A DNA stretch of 29,908 nucleotides from TMED27 sp037969235 (lineage in GTDB: Bacteria; Pseudomonadota; Alphaproteobacteria; Micavibrionales; Micavibrionaceae). The position numbers and the translations under genes are program-made. Below the pieces are notes generated by a model. That model searched no databases. It saw only the letters and a list, made by a program, of their open reading frames with translations, and had not been told where the DNA came from. The stretch is from the NCBI GenBank assembly GCA_037969235.1, contig JBBKXA010000043.1, positions 1-29,908 of the forward strand, given 5' to 3'. Below are positions 1-7,691 of this stretch, piece after piece (positions within the stretch are counted from its first letter, which is position 1; each line of letters opens with the position of its first letter).

Positions 1-2146
1 CTTGGGCGCCATTGACGAAATCGCCAAATTGCGCTTCCCAGAGTACAAGCGTTTTTGGATCGGCGAGTGAATACCCATATTCCACGCCGAGCACAGCCAT
101 TTCCGAAAGAGGGGAATCATGAGCTTCGAAGCGGGGTTGATCGGATTTTAGATGTTGGAGGGGGATGTATTTGGCTTCAGTTTCCTGATCGTACCAGATG
201 GCGTGACGATGAGAAAATGTGCCACGCCCTACGTCTTGTCCGGATAAGCGGACGGGGAAACCTTCGCGCAATAATGCACCAAAAGCCAGCGCTTCGCCCA
301 TTGCCCAATCGAAGCCTTCGCCCGATTTGACCATTTCGGATTTTGCATCCAAAACGCGTTGGAGTTTTTTATTGACGACAAATCCATCGGGGACGGTGGT
401 TAAAGTTTGAGCGATGGCTTTGAGTTCTTTGGTTGTGATGTCAGTTTCGCCGCGGCGCGCGCCGTCGGGGGCAATGCTCATGCCTTTCCATACAGCCTCG
501 AGATAATCGGCGTCTTTAGCTTTAAAATTTGTGGCGGCCTGAAAAGCTTCTTCGAGATAGGCGTCGAATGCGTTGAACATATCATCGCATTCATTTTGAG
601 TCATCACACCTTCGGCGACGAGTTGGTGCACGTATTTTTTGCGCACGGTTTCCTGAGTTGCGATTTTTTTGTACATGAGGGGTTGCGTGAAGGCTGGCTC
701 ATCGCCTTCGTTATGGCCATAACGGCGGTAGCAGTACATGTCGATTACGATGTCGCGTTTAAATTTTTGGCGGAACTCTGTAGCAATGCGTGCGACATGC
801 ACCACGGCTTCGGGGTCATCGCCGTTGACGTGCAGGATCGGCGCGGCGAGCATTTTGGCGACATCGGTTGAATATGGGCCAGAGCGTCCGAATTTCGGCA
901 TAGTGGTAAAACCGATTTGGTTGTTGATTACAATGTGGATCGTGCCGCCGACGCGATAGCCGGGGAGCTCGGAGATCATCAATGTTTCTGCGGTTATCCC
1001 TTGCCCTGCGAAGGCGGCATCGCCGTGGAGAAGAAGTGGGAGGACTGCGCCCGATTCCGCGTCGCCGCGCTGCATTTGTTTGGCGCGGACTTTACCGATT
1101 ACAACGGGGTTTACGAATTCAAGATGTGAGGGATTTGCGGTAAGCGATAGGTGGATATTATTGCCGTCAAAGTCACGGTCGCTGGAGGTGCCGAGGTGGT
1201 ATTTCACATCACCAGAGCCAAGGACATCACCAGGGGTTGAGGATTGCCCCTGAAATTCAGCGAATATAGTGGTAAAGGGTTTGCCCATGACGTTGGCGAG
1301 CACGTTCAAGCGCCCGCGATGCGCCATGCCGACGACGATTTCTTCGAGGCCTAATTGCCCGCCGCGCTTCATGATTTGTTCCATCAATGGGATTAAAGCT
1401 TCGCCGCCATCTACGCCGAAGCGTTTTGTGCCAGGGTATTTTTTGTGAAGGAATTGTTCAAAATGCTCCGCCGCGATGAGGCGTTGGAGGATGGCGCGTT
1501 TGCCTTCGTCGCTGAAATCGGTTTTGTTGCGCGGGGTTTCCATGCGCGTTTGCAGCCATTCGCGTTCTTCAAGATTGCCGAGATGCATGTATTCCGCGCC
1601 AATCGTGCCGCAATAAGTTTGACGTAGAACGTTTAGTAATTCGTTTATGGTTATATATTCGATGCCCATTACCCCGCCGATATAGACGGGATGGTTCATG
1701 TCGTTGTCTGAAATTCCATGTGTTGTGGGGTCGAGTTCGGGATGTTTTCCCGTATCACGCATTTCCAAGGGGTCGAGTTTAGACAGGAAGTGCCCCGCGC
1801 TACGATAGGCGCGGATGAGCATAAGGGCGCGGATGGAATCGTCGGCGGCTTTTTTGACGTCTTGTTGGGTGGCTTTGCCTGTCGGTTTTTTTGTATCATT
1901 GGCGGCGTCCGATAATTGCGTAGTGTGTCCGAAGCGGCGAGAGGCGCGGGAGTTTGCTTTTGGTGTCCAGCTTGCGCCGCGAAGCTCCTCCAGCCATGCG
2001 GTTTCGTTTTCATCCAGATTCGTGAAAAATTCTTGCCAGCTTTGGTCTACATTGCCCGGGTTTTCAACAAATTCTCCATAGAGTTGCGTGATATACTCCC
2101 CGTTTGGGCCAGAGAGAAAAGTCAGATTTTCGGATGTTTTGGTCAT
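1..2146 (-). CDS. sucA: 2-oxoglutarate dehydrogenase E1 component (3' end beyond window)
   Basis: Thiamine-diphosphate-dependent E1 of the 2-oxoglutarate dehydrogenase complex, which decarboxylates 2-oxoglutarate and passes the succinyl group to the E2 lipoyl domain in the TCA cycle. About 715 codons are visible, starting MTKTSENLTFLSGPN; the last quarter of the usual 930-990 residues lies off the left edge. Family marks include the N-terminal peptide NGEYITQLYGEF, the active-site HRGRLNVL (His about 276), and the ThDP/Mg motif starting GDAAFAGQG (about 375) and closing with NNQIGFTT (about 408). The frame is the same at both ends, where the edge reads VLGVEYGYS...EAQFGDFVNGAQ, so there is no net frameshift. 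The ATG at 2146 has only a weak ribosome site. In relatives sucA directly follows sucD; here about 1.6 kb with three unknown genes intervenes. Identification is very secure. Confidence 0.97.
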   Translation of the reverse strand, partial: MTKTSENLTFLSGPNGEYITQLYGEFVENPGNVDQSWQEFFTNLDENETAWLEELRGASWTPKANSRASRRFGHTTQLSDAANDTKKPTGKATQQDVKKAADDSIRALMLIRAYRSAGHFLSKLDPLEMRDTGKHPELDPTTHGISDNDMNHPVYIGGVMGIEYITINELLNVLRQTYCGTIGAEYMHLGNLEEREWLQTRMETPRNKTDFSDEGKRAILQRLIAAEHFEQFLHKKYPGTKRFGVDGGEALIPLMEQIMKRGGQLGLEEIVVGMAHRGRLNVLANVMGKPFTTIFAEFQGQSSTPGDVLGSGDVKYHLGTSSDRDFDGNNIHLSLTANPSHLEFVNPVVIGKVRAKQMQRGDAESGAVLPLLLHGDAAFAGQGITAETLMISELPGYRVGGTIHIVINNQIGFTTMPKFGRSGPYSTDVAKMLAAPILHVNGDDPEAVVHVARIATEFRQKFKRDIVIDMYCYRRYGHNEGDEPAFTQPLMYKKIATQETVRKKYVHQLVAEGVMTQNECDDMFNAFDAYLEEAFQAATNFKAKDADYLEAVWKGMSIAPDGARRGETDITTKELKAIAQTLTTVPDGFVVNKKLQRVLDAKSEMVKSGEGFDWAMGEALAFGALLREGFPVRLSGQDVGRGTFSHRHAIWYDQETEAKYIPLQHLKSDQPRFEAHDSPLSEMAVLGVEYGYSLADPKTLVLWEAQFGDFVNGAQ

Positions 2147-2185
2147 GAAGCTTATACCTTAAATTTTTTAATGTGCTCTACTATA

Positions 2186-2219
2186 AACCACAGATGGACA
2201 CAGATAAACACGGATTTTT
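2186..2219. repeat. Dispersed intergenic repeat, copy 1 (CCACAGATGG...AACACGGATTTTT)
   Basis: The stretch starting aaccacagatgg and ending aacacggattttt matches a second copy at 15906-15940 in the same orientation, with differences only in the middle. It sits 40-73 bases upstream of the sucA start. Similar 'CCACAGATG-ACACAGAT' elements are scattered through intergenic regions of many unrelated bacterial genomes and have no established function. Confidence 0.6.
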
Positions 2220-2272
2220 AATTATTAGGGATATAGATGAATGTGAGAGAAATGATAGAGCTTGAAACGATT

Positions 2273-2827
2273 TTAAGATCGCAAAGCTTTGCGCAACTCT
2301 GCTATGGCGTTGCTTTCGCCGGCGCTGATGTTCATGGGGTTGTTGGCATCGTTTTTGGTGGAGAGTTTTTGGGTGATTTTGCCCACTAAGCCAGCGAATA
2401 TTCCAGTTTGTTTTTCATCGTCTTCGAATTGTCCGAATTCACCGTAGGCTTGGGCGACGGTTTTTGCGACCTCCATGAGGGATTGTTTGAAGTTTTTTAA
2501 CGCCGTTTCACGCGATGGTTCGGGCGTGTTTGCGGTTAAAATGGCGATGGCTTTGCGGGCATCGTCGGGGGCATTGAAGCTTTTCGCTTCCCATTGTGGC
2601 CAGTGGTCTTGCATATTGAGGGTCATTTCAAAAATTTCGGCGACAACGGGTTGGTCATCATGGAGATTTGCAATGGCGCGGATGCAGGCCTCTAGCGCAG
2701 AAATTTCGCGTTCGTCATCTACTTCGCCCTCTTCGTCTTCGGCGTGGGAGATATAAACGCCGACTTTGTATGGCAGGCTGGCGAGATATTTTTGATCTTC
2801 TGGGCTTAGGCCATCGAGAAATTTCAT
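2273..2827 (-). CDS. Unknown protein, tandem paralog 2 (184 aa)
   Basis: Function not recognised. The 184-residue protein has no signal peptide or membrane segment and is acidic, with an EDEEGEVDDERE stretch near residues 30-41. It is a paralog of the next gene upstream: both begin L-(S/T)-P-(E/Q)-(D/E) then ASLPY(K/R), continue to a paired acidic stretch followed by an ALE/ALN helix, and share a W-x-x-W-like site (DHWPQW versus DNWALW) followed by 'ARKAIAIL'/'CRKALIIL'. The C-terminus again aligns (ISAGESNAIAELRKAL versus ISPSERKAMMALAGAL). The ATG has a good AGGAG site overlapping the end of the upstream gene, 12 bases apart, so the two are surely co-transcribed. The 126-base gap to sucA carries a dispersed repeat. 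It could be read through into sucA, but this is not shown. Confidence 0.85.
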   Translation of the reverse strand: MKFLDGLSPEDQKYLASLPYKVGVYISHAEDEEGEVDDEREISALEACIRAIANLHDDQPVVAEIFEMTLNMQDHWPQWEAKSFNAPDDARKAIAILTANTPEPSRETALKNFKQSLMEVAKTVAQAYGEFGQFEDDEKQTGIFAGLVGKITQKLSTKNDANNPMNISAGESNAIAELRKALRS

Positions 2828-2839
2828 GTGCAGCTCCTG

Positions 2840-3400
2840 TTAAACGCTATATTGCAGGCCTAAAGCCCCCGCCAAAGCCATCATGGCTTTGCGTTCGCTT
2901 GGACTAATGCTTAAGTATTGGTCGTAGGTTTTTGCGGGTTGTTTTTTCTGCGTGGCTTTGTATTTGCTGATGTTATAGGCCACGTAGGTTTTTAATTTTT
3001 CGATGGGTGATTCTGGTTGAGACTCTCGGAACGCCAACGCTACGGCTTCCCCGATTTCAATTAAACGCATGGTGTAGGTTTGCACTTCTTTTTCGTCGAA
3101 ATGACTACGTAGGATTATCAAAGCTTTGCGACATTGGTCGGGTAGTGTGTCGATGTCTTTAGACCATAGTGCCCAATTATCTTTTTGCGCTACGGTTTCG
3201 CGCATCACATATTGCAGGAATTCGGAGCCGAAAACTTGCTCGGCGAAACCGAGAATTATATTGTTTAACGCTATAAGCTCCTTTTCTTCGGCTTTATCGC
3301 CGCCCTCGGTGTCGCTTACGCTTACCCAAAGGCCTGCGCGGTATGGTAAGCTTGCGACTAATTGACGCTCTTGGGGGGTTAGAACTTCGAGCATGCTCAT
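2840..3400 (-). CDS. Unknown protein, tandem paralog 1 (186 aa)
   Basis: Function not recognised. A 186-residue soluble, helix-rich protein. Its first 100 residues align with the neighbour at 2273-2827 (LTPQERQLVASLPYRAGLWVS against LSPEDQKYLASLPYKVGVYIS), so the pair arose by tandem duplication. The middle is more basic than in the partner (KYKATQKKQPAKTYDQY). The start at 3400 is supported by an AAGGA site about 8 bases upstream; an alternative ATG lies two codons in. Upstream, 3401-3524 separates it from a divergent small gene and must hold both promoters. The position between sucD and sucA breaks a normally tight gene pair. Confidence 0.85.
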   Translation of the reverse strand: MSMLEVLTPQERQLVASLPYRAGLWVSVSDTEGGDKAEEKELIALNNIILGFAEQVFGSEFLQYVMRETVAQKDNWALWSKDIDTLPDQCRKALIILRSHFDEKEVQTYTMRLIEIGEAVALAFRESQPESPIEKLKTYVAYNISKYKATQKKQPAKTYDQYLSISPSERKAMMALAGALGLQYSV

Positions 3401-3454
3401 ATGGTTTTCCTTATTGATTTCTTATTAAGATATAAGTTTACACGCATTTTGCGC

Positions 3455-3482
3455 TTGCTTCAAATAAAGGATTGCGTAATAC
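3455..3482 (+). promoter_or_regulatory. Possible sigma-70-type promoter for the 75-aa gene
   Basis: TTGCTT (3455-3460) and TAATAC (3477-3482) are separated by 16 bases, pointing to the small gene at 3525. A start of transcription near 3489 would give a short leader containing the AGGAGG site at 3511-3516. This is pattern matching only. Confidence 0.3.
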
Positions 3483-3524
3483 GAAAAATTTGTTTATGAC
3501 TATATAAAACAGGAGGAGAATATT

Positions 3525-3752
3525 ATGAAAGATGTATGGTTTGTTCAGAAAAATGGAGATTTTGCGGGTAAGTGGAGCCAGTTTGCTTCGCCTAGCGCTA
3601 ACAATCCTGTGAATAGCACGCTTTATTCACCATATACAGGCGGAGCCAGCGAAGATGCGGATCGCGCCGAAATACATGCCATGTGTAGCGAAGAATCTAT
3701 AAATCAAAGGCAATATAAAATAGATATGCAGTACAAATTGATAATACCCTAA
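3525..3752 (+). CDS. Small unknown protein (75 aa)
   Basis: Function not recognised. The case that it is a gene rests on a near-perfect AGGAGG ribosome site 8 bases before the ATG, a full 75-codon frame, and a fit between a divergent gene start (3400) and the sucD stop (3760), leaving only 7 bases. The protein is polar with no signal peptide or membrane span; it opens MKDVWFVQKNGDFAGKW and carries one Cys (about residue 53) in an acidic helix. It runs convergent to sucD. Nothing ties it to a known family. Confidence 0.7.
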   Translation: MKDVWFVQKNGDFAGKWSQFASPSANNPVNSTLYSPYTGGASEDADRAEIHAMCSEESINQRQYKIDMQYKLIIP

Positions 3753-3759
3753 CGCTAAA

Positions 3760-4635
3760 CTAAGCTGCCAACGCCTTTACCACAGCATCACCCAAGCCTG
3801 CAGGGCTTTCGGACACTACAAATCCTGCAGCGCGCATGGCGTCCATTTTTGCGGGCGCGGTATCATCGCATCCAGAAATAATTGCACCAGCATGCCCCAT
3901 ACGTTTACCCGGAGGGGCGGTTGCGCCTGCGATAAAGCCAGCGATTGGTTTTTTCGTTTTCAGGGATTTGTAAAACTCACAGGCTTCGATTTCAGCGGTT
4001 CCACCGATTTCACCAATCATGAGGATGGCTTCGGTTTCTTCGTCTGCCATAAATAATTCGATACAATCAATGAAGTTTGTACCATTTACAGGGTCGCCGC
4101 CAATACCGATACAAGTGCTTTGACCAAGACCAACAGCGCCTGTTTGCGCGACGGCTTCGTATGTGAGTGTACCAGAGCGTGAAACAATACCCACTTTACC
4201 GCGTTTGTGGATATGACCGGGCATAATACCGATTTTGCATTCATCAGGCGTGATGATGCCGGGGCAGTTTGGCCCAATAAGTCGTGTTTTCGAACCTTCA
4301 AGTGCACGCTTGACTTTAACCATGTCCAAAACGGGGATACCTTCGGTGATGCAAATTGCCAGTTCTATCTCTGCGTCAATGGCTTCGAGGATGGCATCTG
4401 CGGCGAATGGAGGGGGGACGTAGATCACAGAGGCATTCGCGCCAGTGCGCTCACGCGCTTCGCCGACACTATCGTATACAGGAAGACCGAGATGCTTTGT
4501 TCCGCCTTTGCCCGGTGTGACGCCACCGACCATTTTTGTGCCGTAATCAATGGCTTGTTCGCTGTGAAATGTACCTTGGGAGCCTGTGAAGCCCTGACAG
4601 ATAACTTTTGTGTTTTTACCGACAAGTACAGCCAT
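3760..4635 (-). CDS. sucD: Succinate-CoA ligase (ADP/GDP-forming), alpha subunit
   Basis: Alpha subunit of succinyl-CoA synthetase, which couples succinyl-CoA cleavage to NTP synthesis through a phosphohistidine. The 291-residue length is normal. Visible marks are the CoA-binding Rossmann loop GFTGSQGTFH (residues 15-24), the GPNCPG element near 121, and the active-site His 248 in KRMGHAGAIISG. An AAGGATC ribosome site precedes the ATG. Its partner sucC lies 4 kb away on the same strand, with three opposite-strand genes between. In alphaproteobacterial relatives sucC and sucD nearly touch. Here sucD must have its own promoter in the 232-base divergent gap 4636-4867. Confident. Confidence 0.98.
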   Translation of the reverse strand: MAVLVGKNTKVICQGFTGSQGTFHSEQAIDYGTKMVGGVTPGKGGTKHLGLPVYDSVGEARERTGANASVIYVPPPFAADAILEAIDAEIELAICITEGIPVLDMVKVKRALEGSKTRLIGPNCPGIITPDECKIGIMPGHIHKRGKVGIVSRSGTLTYEAVAQTGAVGLGQSTCIGIGGDPVNGTNFIDCIELFMADEETEAILMIGEIGGTAEIEACEFYKSLKTKKPIAGFIAGATAPPGKRMGHAGAIISGCDDTAPAKMDAMRAAGFVVSESPAGLGDAVVKALAA

Positions 4636-4777
4636 GTGAAGTGATCCTTTGTGATTAAATAATTCGTGTTGATTACAATAGCGCAGAAGGCGATAAAGTC
4701 CAGCCTTTTTGCAGGGTTAATATACGTGTTTTTTGTTTCTTGATATTTTGATGCCACATTAATTATTCACTTCTTAT

Positions 4778-4812
4778 TTGACAAAGATGCGAGTGAAGCT
4801 TACTGCTAATAT
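4778..4812 (+). promoter_or_regulatory. Likely promoter of the HtrA-like cassette
   Basis: A consensus TTGACA lies at 4778-4783. Seventeen bases on is a weak -10 (TACTGC), and just after it an extended -10, TGCTAATAT (4804-4812). Either arrangement starts transcription about 45-60 bases before the ATG at 4868, which has GGGAG at 4855-4859. The rest of 4636-4867 should also hold the divergent sucD promoter, which I cannot pin down. Confidence 0.4.
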
Positions 4813-4867
4813 AACACAATAAAAAAGCTGGCTATTAAAGATCAGCAACACACAGGGAGATTTAATT

Positions 4868-6502
4868 ATGACACGTGTAAACAGTGAATGCTCTACAATT
4901 GCGTCTTTAGCTTTCGCTTTTCTTGCCGCCTCGCCGCTGCAAGCGCAAGACTTTACACCCCCTCAAAATGATAATAATCACCCACAGGAAAATGAATTAT
5001 TTTCTTGTAGTTCCCCCGATTGGTCAGCGATGCCGCGGCTGGATATTATTGGAGAGGAGGGTTTTGCGACGGTCTTCATTCATGCGGGTAATGGATTTGG
5101 TAGTGGTGTTATTATTGATAAAGATCAGGGACTAATTGTTACGAATGACCATGTTATTGCCAACATAAAAGATGGTGAGGTTATTACTGCGAGTTTATAT
5201 GCCGCAACCGCAGAAGGGGTTTTTAACAATCTTGGTGCGCCTTACGAAGTGGAATTGATTGGCACGGATGAGGAAACAGATGTTGGCGTTCTTAAAATAA
5301 ACGACACGATCACCGAAAAGCATAATTGCGCGCATTTTGGAGATAGTAATGCGTTGCGTGTGGGTGAGGGCTTAGATATTTTTGGTGGCCCATTTGGCTT
5401 AACCCATAGCTATTCACAAGGTAAGGTGAGCAGTGTAAATCGTTATCTTCCTCAACAATTTTTCAATAAATTTATTCAACATGACGGCGCGGTTAACCCC
5501 GGCAATTCTGGAGGGCCGCTATTTAATGAGAAAGGGCAAATCGTTGGTATCAATAGTCAGATTTATTCTAAAAATGCCCAATGGGCGGGATTGTCTTTTG
5601 CAATTGACGGGAATGAGGTTCAAGAAACCGTAAGAGCCCTGCTTACAAAAGGAGAGGTGCCGCGTGGGTGGATTGGTGCTGGAGTTAGTGAGACATCGGA
5701 TGAACAAGTTAAGCAAATGGGTTTAGCCGCAAATGAGCCGAGAGGTGTTTTATTTTCAGGCATTATCCCCGACAGCCCCGCAGACAAAGCAGGGATTAAA
5801 GCAGGCGATGTAGCTTTGCGTGTTAATGACAAGCCTATCTACCGTATAAATAGCTTTATGGATACTTTGGAAGGCGAGCATCCTAGCACAATATCTATAA
5901 AGGTCTGGCGCCCAGAAAAGGGGGTCATGGATATAAAGTTGCAAACAATGGCGCGTAGCGTGGGTAAAGAAATAAGCGAAGCTTATTATAATGAGCAAAT
6001 GGAGAAACAGAAACAGCAACAAAAAGAGCAAATGGAGAAGTTGGGAGATTTAACCAACGGTACAGCATTCAGCGTTGAAAAGGTGGATAATGACACTTTC
6101 ATAATCGAAATCCCCTTGCTTACTGGTGAAAACAAAATTAATGCTGAATTTAAAAATGAAGAAAATCATTTTGTTTTTACTTTTAAGTGGAATCTTGAAA
6201 ATACGATTATAATTGAGCCCAACGAAAATGGTGTTTATGAGTTATCTGGTGAAGATACTGGTGTGCCTCTGCCTCCGCTGTTAATTTCATTTGATGACGA
6301 TGGCCTGTTTCAATTCAAATCTTTTAGTATAACAAAACTTGAATTGGTTGAGATTCCTGTGCAGGGGCAGGATATTCCAAAGTTTGAGATGCCAGAGGAT
6401 GAGCCCGATGGTAATATTGAACCCGATGATCTTCCCAATGATGGTGGTAGCGCCCCTGTCCCGATGCCCACGCCTAATATGCCGACACCTGGGGAGCAAT
6501 AA
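4868..6502 (+). CDS. Secreted HtrA/DegP-like serine protease with extra C-terminal module
   Basis: Trypsin-fold protease of the HtrA/DegP group, predicted periplasmic. Residues 1-26 look like a signal peptide (hydrophobic run ASLAFAFLAAS, cleavage after LQA). The catalytic triad is His95 (TNDHV), Asp138 (ETDVGVLKI) and Ser214 (GNSGGPL). A single PDZ domain spans roughly 265-360 (SPADKAGIKAGDVALRVN). A Gln/Lys-rich helix (377-391) leads into a module of about 90 residues (398-488) not found in DegP, then a Pro-rich acidic tail (PVPMPTPNMPTP). That module also occurs in the third gene of this set (7692-8507). The next gene begins 3 bases after the stop, so the three form an operon. The substrate is unknown. 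The protease call is firm; the module's role is not known. Confidence 0.93.
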   Translation: MTRVNSECSTIASLAFAFLAASPLQAQDFTPPQNDNNHPQENELFSCSSPDWSAMPRLDIIGEEGFATVFIHAGNGFGSGVIIDKDQGLIVTNDHVIANIKDGEVITASLYAATAEGVFNNLGAPYEVELIGTDEETDVGVLKINDTITEKHNCAHFGDSNALRVGEGLDIFGGPFGLTHSYSQGKVSSVNRYLPQQFFNKFIQHDGAVNPGNSGGPLFNEKGQIVGINSQIYSKNAQWAGLSFAIDGNEVQETVRALLTKGEVPRGWIGAGVSETSDEQVKQMGLAANEPRGVLFSGIIPDSPADKAGIKAGDVALRVNDKPIYRINSFMDTLEGEHPSTISIKVWRPEKGVMDIKLQTMARSVGKEISEAYYNEQMEKQKQQQKEQMEKLGDLTNGTAFSVEKVDNDTFIIEIPLLTGENKINAEFKNEENHFVFTFKWNLENTIIIEPNENGVYELSGEDTGVPLPPLLISFDDDGLFQFKSFSITKLELVEIPVQGQDIPKFEMPEDEPDGNIEPDDLPNDGGSAPVPMPTPNMPTPGEQ

Positions 6503-6505
6503 GTT

Positions 6506-7690
6506 ATGGCTGGTAAGAAGGAAAAATTGGGCGAAAACTTTGGAAAAAACGCTGAAGGCAGCAATGCTGAAGCAACGTCTGCGGTGCCACCTGTTCGCGA
6601 AACGGAGCAACATACTCTGTGCTTTACGTGTAATGGTGTCGATCCGCGTAATTTGAATTCCGATGATATGATCGAACATCTACATAGAGGCACAGTTTTG
6701 GCGAACGCCAAAGGTTTAGAGCCAAATACAGGCGGTCACGGATCGGGCGCCATTTTAAGTGAAGATGGATATATTGTCACCAACCACCATGTGATTGCCG
6801 GCGCTAGAGAAAACGGATTATCAATCACACTTTATAGCTCAGAATTGGATGCTACGAATAATTTAGGCGCTGAGTATGCTGTATATTTAGTGGGCACGGA
6901 TCCTGAAAGTGATGTTGCCGTTATAAAAATTTCGAAAATGGATGAAGTTGATGAGCCTTTAACATGTGTGAAGTTTGGTAATAGTGAAGCGCTTCGCAGC
7001 GGCCATACGGTAATAGCAATTGGTAATCCGTATAATATGAGCAATTCTCTTTCAAAAGGTGTTGTATCTAACCCTACCCGAACTCTTAACAGCTCAATTG
7101 TGCCGTTTATTCAAAGCGATCTGGTTATTAATCCTGGCAATTCAGGGGGGCCATTATTTAATAAATTTGGTGAATTGGTGGGCATTAATAGCCAAATTAT
7201 TACGAATACAGGGTCATTTATTGGTTTATCGCTGTCGCTTGACGGGAATACAGCGCTCCAAATTATCAATGATTTGATTTGTAAAGGACGTGTGACCAGA
7301 GGATGGTTGGGGGCGGATGTGGAAAACGTGCCGCATGCTATGGCCAAATCTATGGGGCATGAGAAAGGCACACCAAAAGGTGTGTTAATTACCAATGTTG
7401 AAAAAGGCGGCCCTGCGGGTTTTGCGGGTTTACGCGAAGGCGATGTGGTTAAATCGATTGACGGACAACCGATGTACAAAATGAATGATTTTGTTCGGCA
7501 GGTGATGGATCTTACGCCTTATCAGGAATCTTCATTTGTTGTTTGGAATGCGGATGAGGGGGAGAAAACGATTTCGGTTATACCAGAAGATCGGGATGAG
7601 ACGTTTGCTTATAAAAAGGCTGCGCGTATTGCGGAGATTGAAAAACAGCGTGCGCGTTTGAAAGAAAACGGCACACCTTATAATTGTTGA
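6506..7690 (+). CDS. HtrA/DegP-like serine protease without signal peptide
   Basis: A 394-residue trypsin-fold protease with complete triad: His95 (TNHHV), Asp136 (ESDVAVIKI) and Ser213 (GNSGGPL), followed by one PDZ domain (roughly 265-360; GPAGFAGLREGDVVKSIDG). It is clearly related to the upstream protease, including the insertion around LGAEYAVYLVGTDPESD against LGAPYEVELIGTDEETD, but lacks both the signal peptide and the C-terminal module. The N-terminus is hydrophilic (MAGKKEKLGENFGKNAEG) with a CFTC motif near 39-42 that could bind metal or form a disulfide. It may act in the cytoplasm or be exported by another route. It is packed 3 bases after the first protease and 1 base before the third gene. 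Confidence 0.92.
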   Translation: MAGKKEKLGENFGKNAEGSNAEATSAVPPVRETEQHTLCFTCNGVDPRNLNSDDMIEHLHRGTVLANAKGLEPNTGGHGSGAILSEDGYIVTNHHVIAGARENGLSITLYSSELDATNNLGAEYAVYLVGTDPESDVAVIKISKMDEVDEPLTCVKFGNSEALRSGHTVIAIGNPYNMSNSLSKGVVSNPTRTLNSSIVPFIQSDLVINPGNSGGPLFNKFGELVGINSQIITNTGSFIGLSLSLDGNTALQIINDLICKGRVTRGWLGADVENVPHAMAKSMGHEKGTPKGVLITNVEKGGPAGFAGLREGDVVKSIDGQPMYKMNDFVRQVMDLTPYQESSFVVWNADEGEKTISVIPEDRDETFAYKKAARIAEIEKQRARLKENGTPYNC

Positions 7691-7691
7691 T

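Noticed and set aside
407..871. Plus-strand frame of 154 codons antisense to sucA
   Set aside because: Shadow of the strongly conserved sucA frame on the other strand.
4636..4867. tRNA or small RNA in the largest intergenic gap
   Set aside because: No cloverleaf arms, no T-loop signature and no terminator; it is explained by two divergent promoters.
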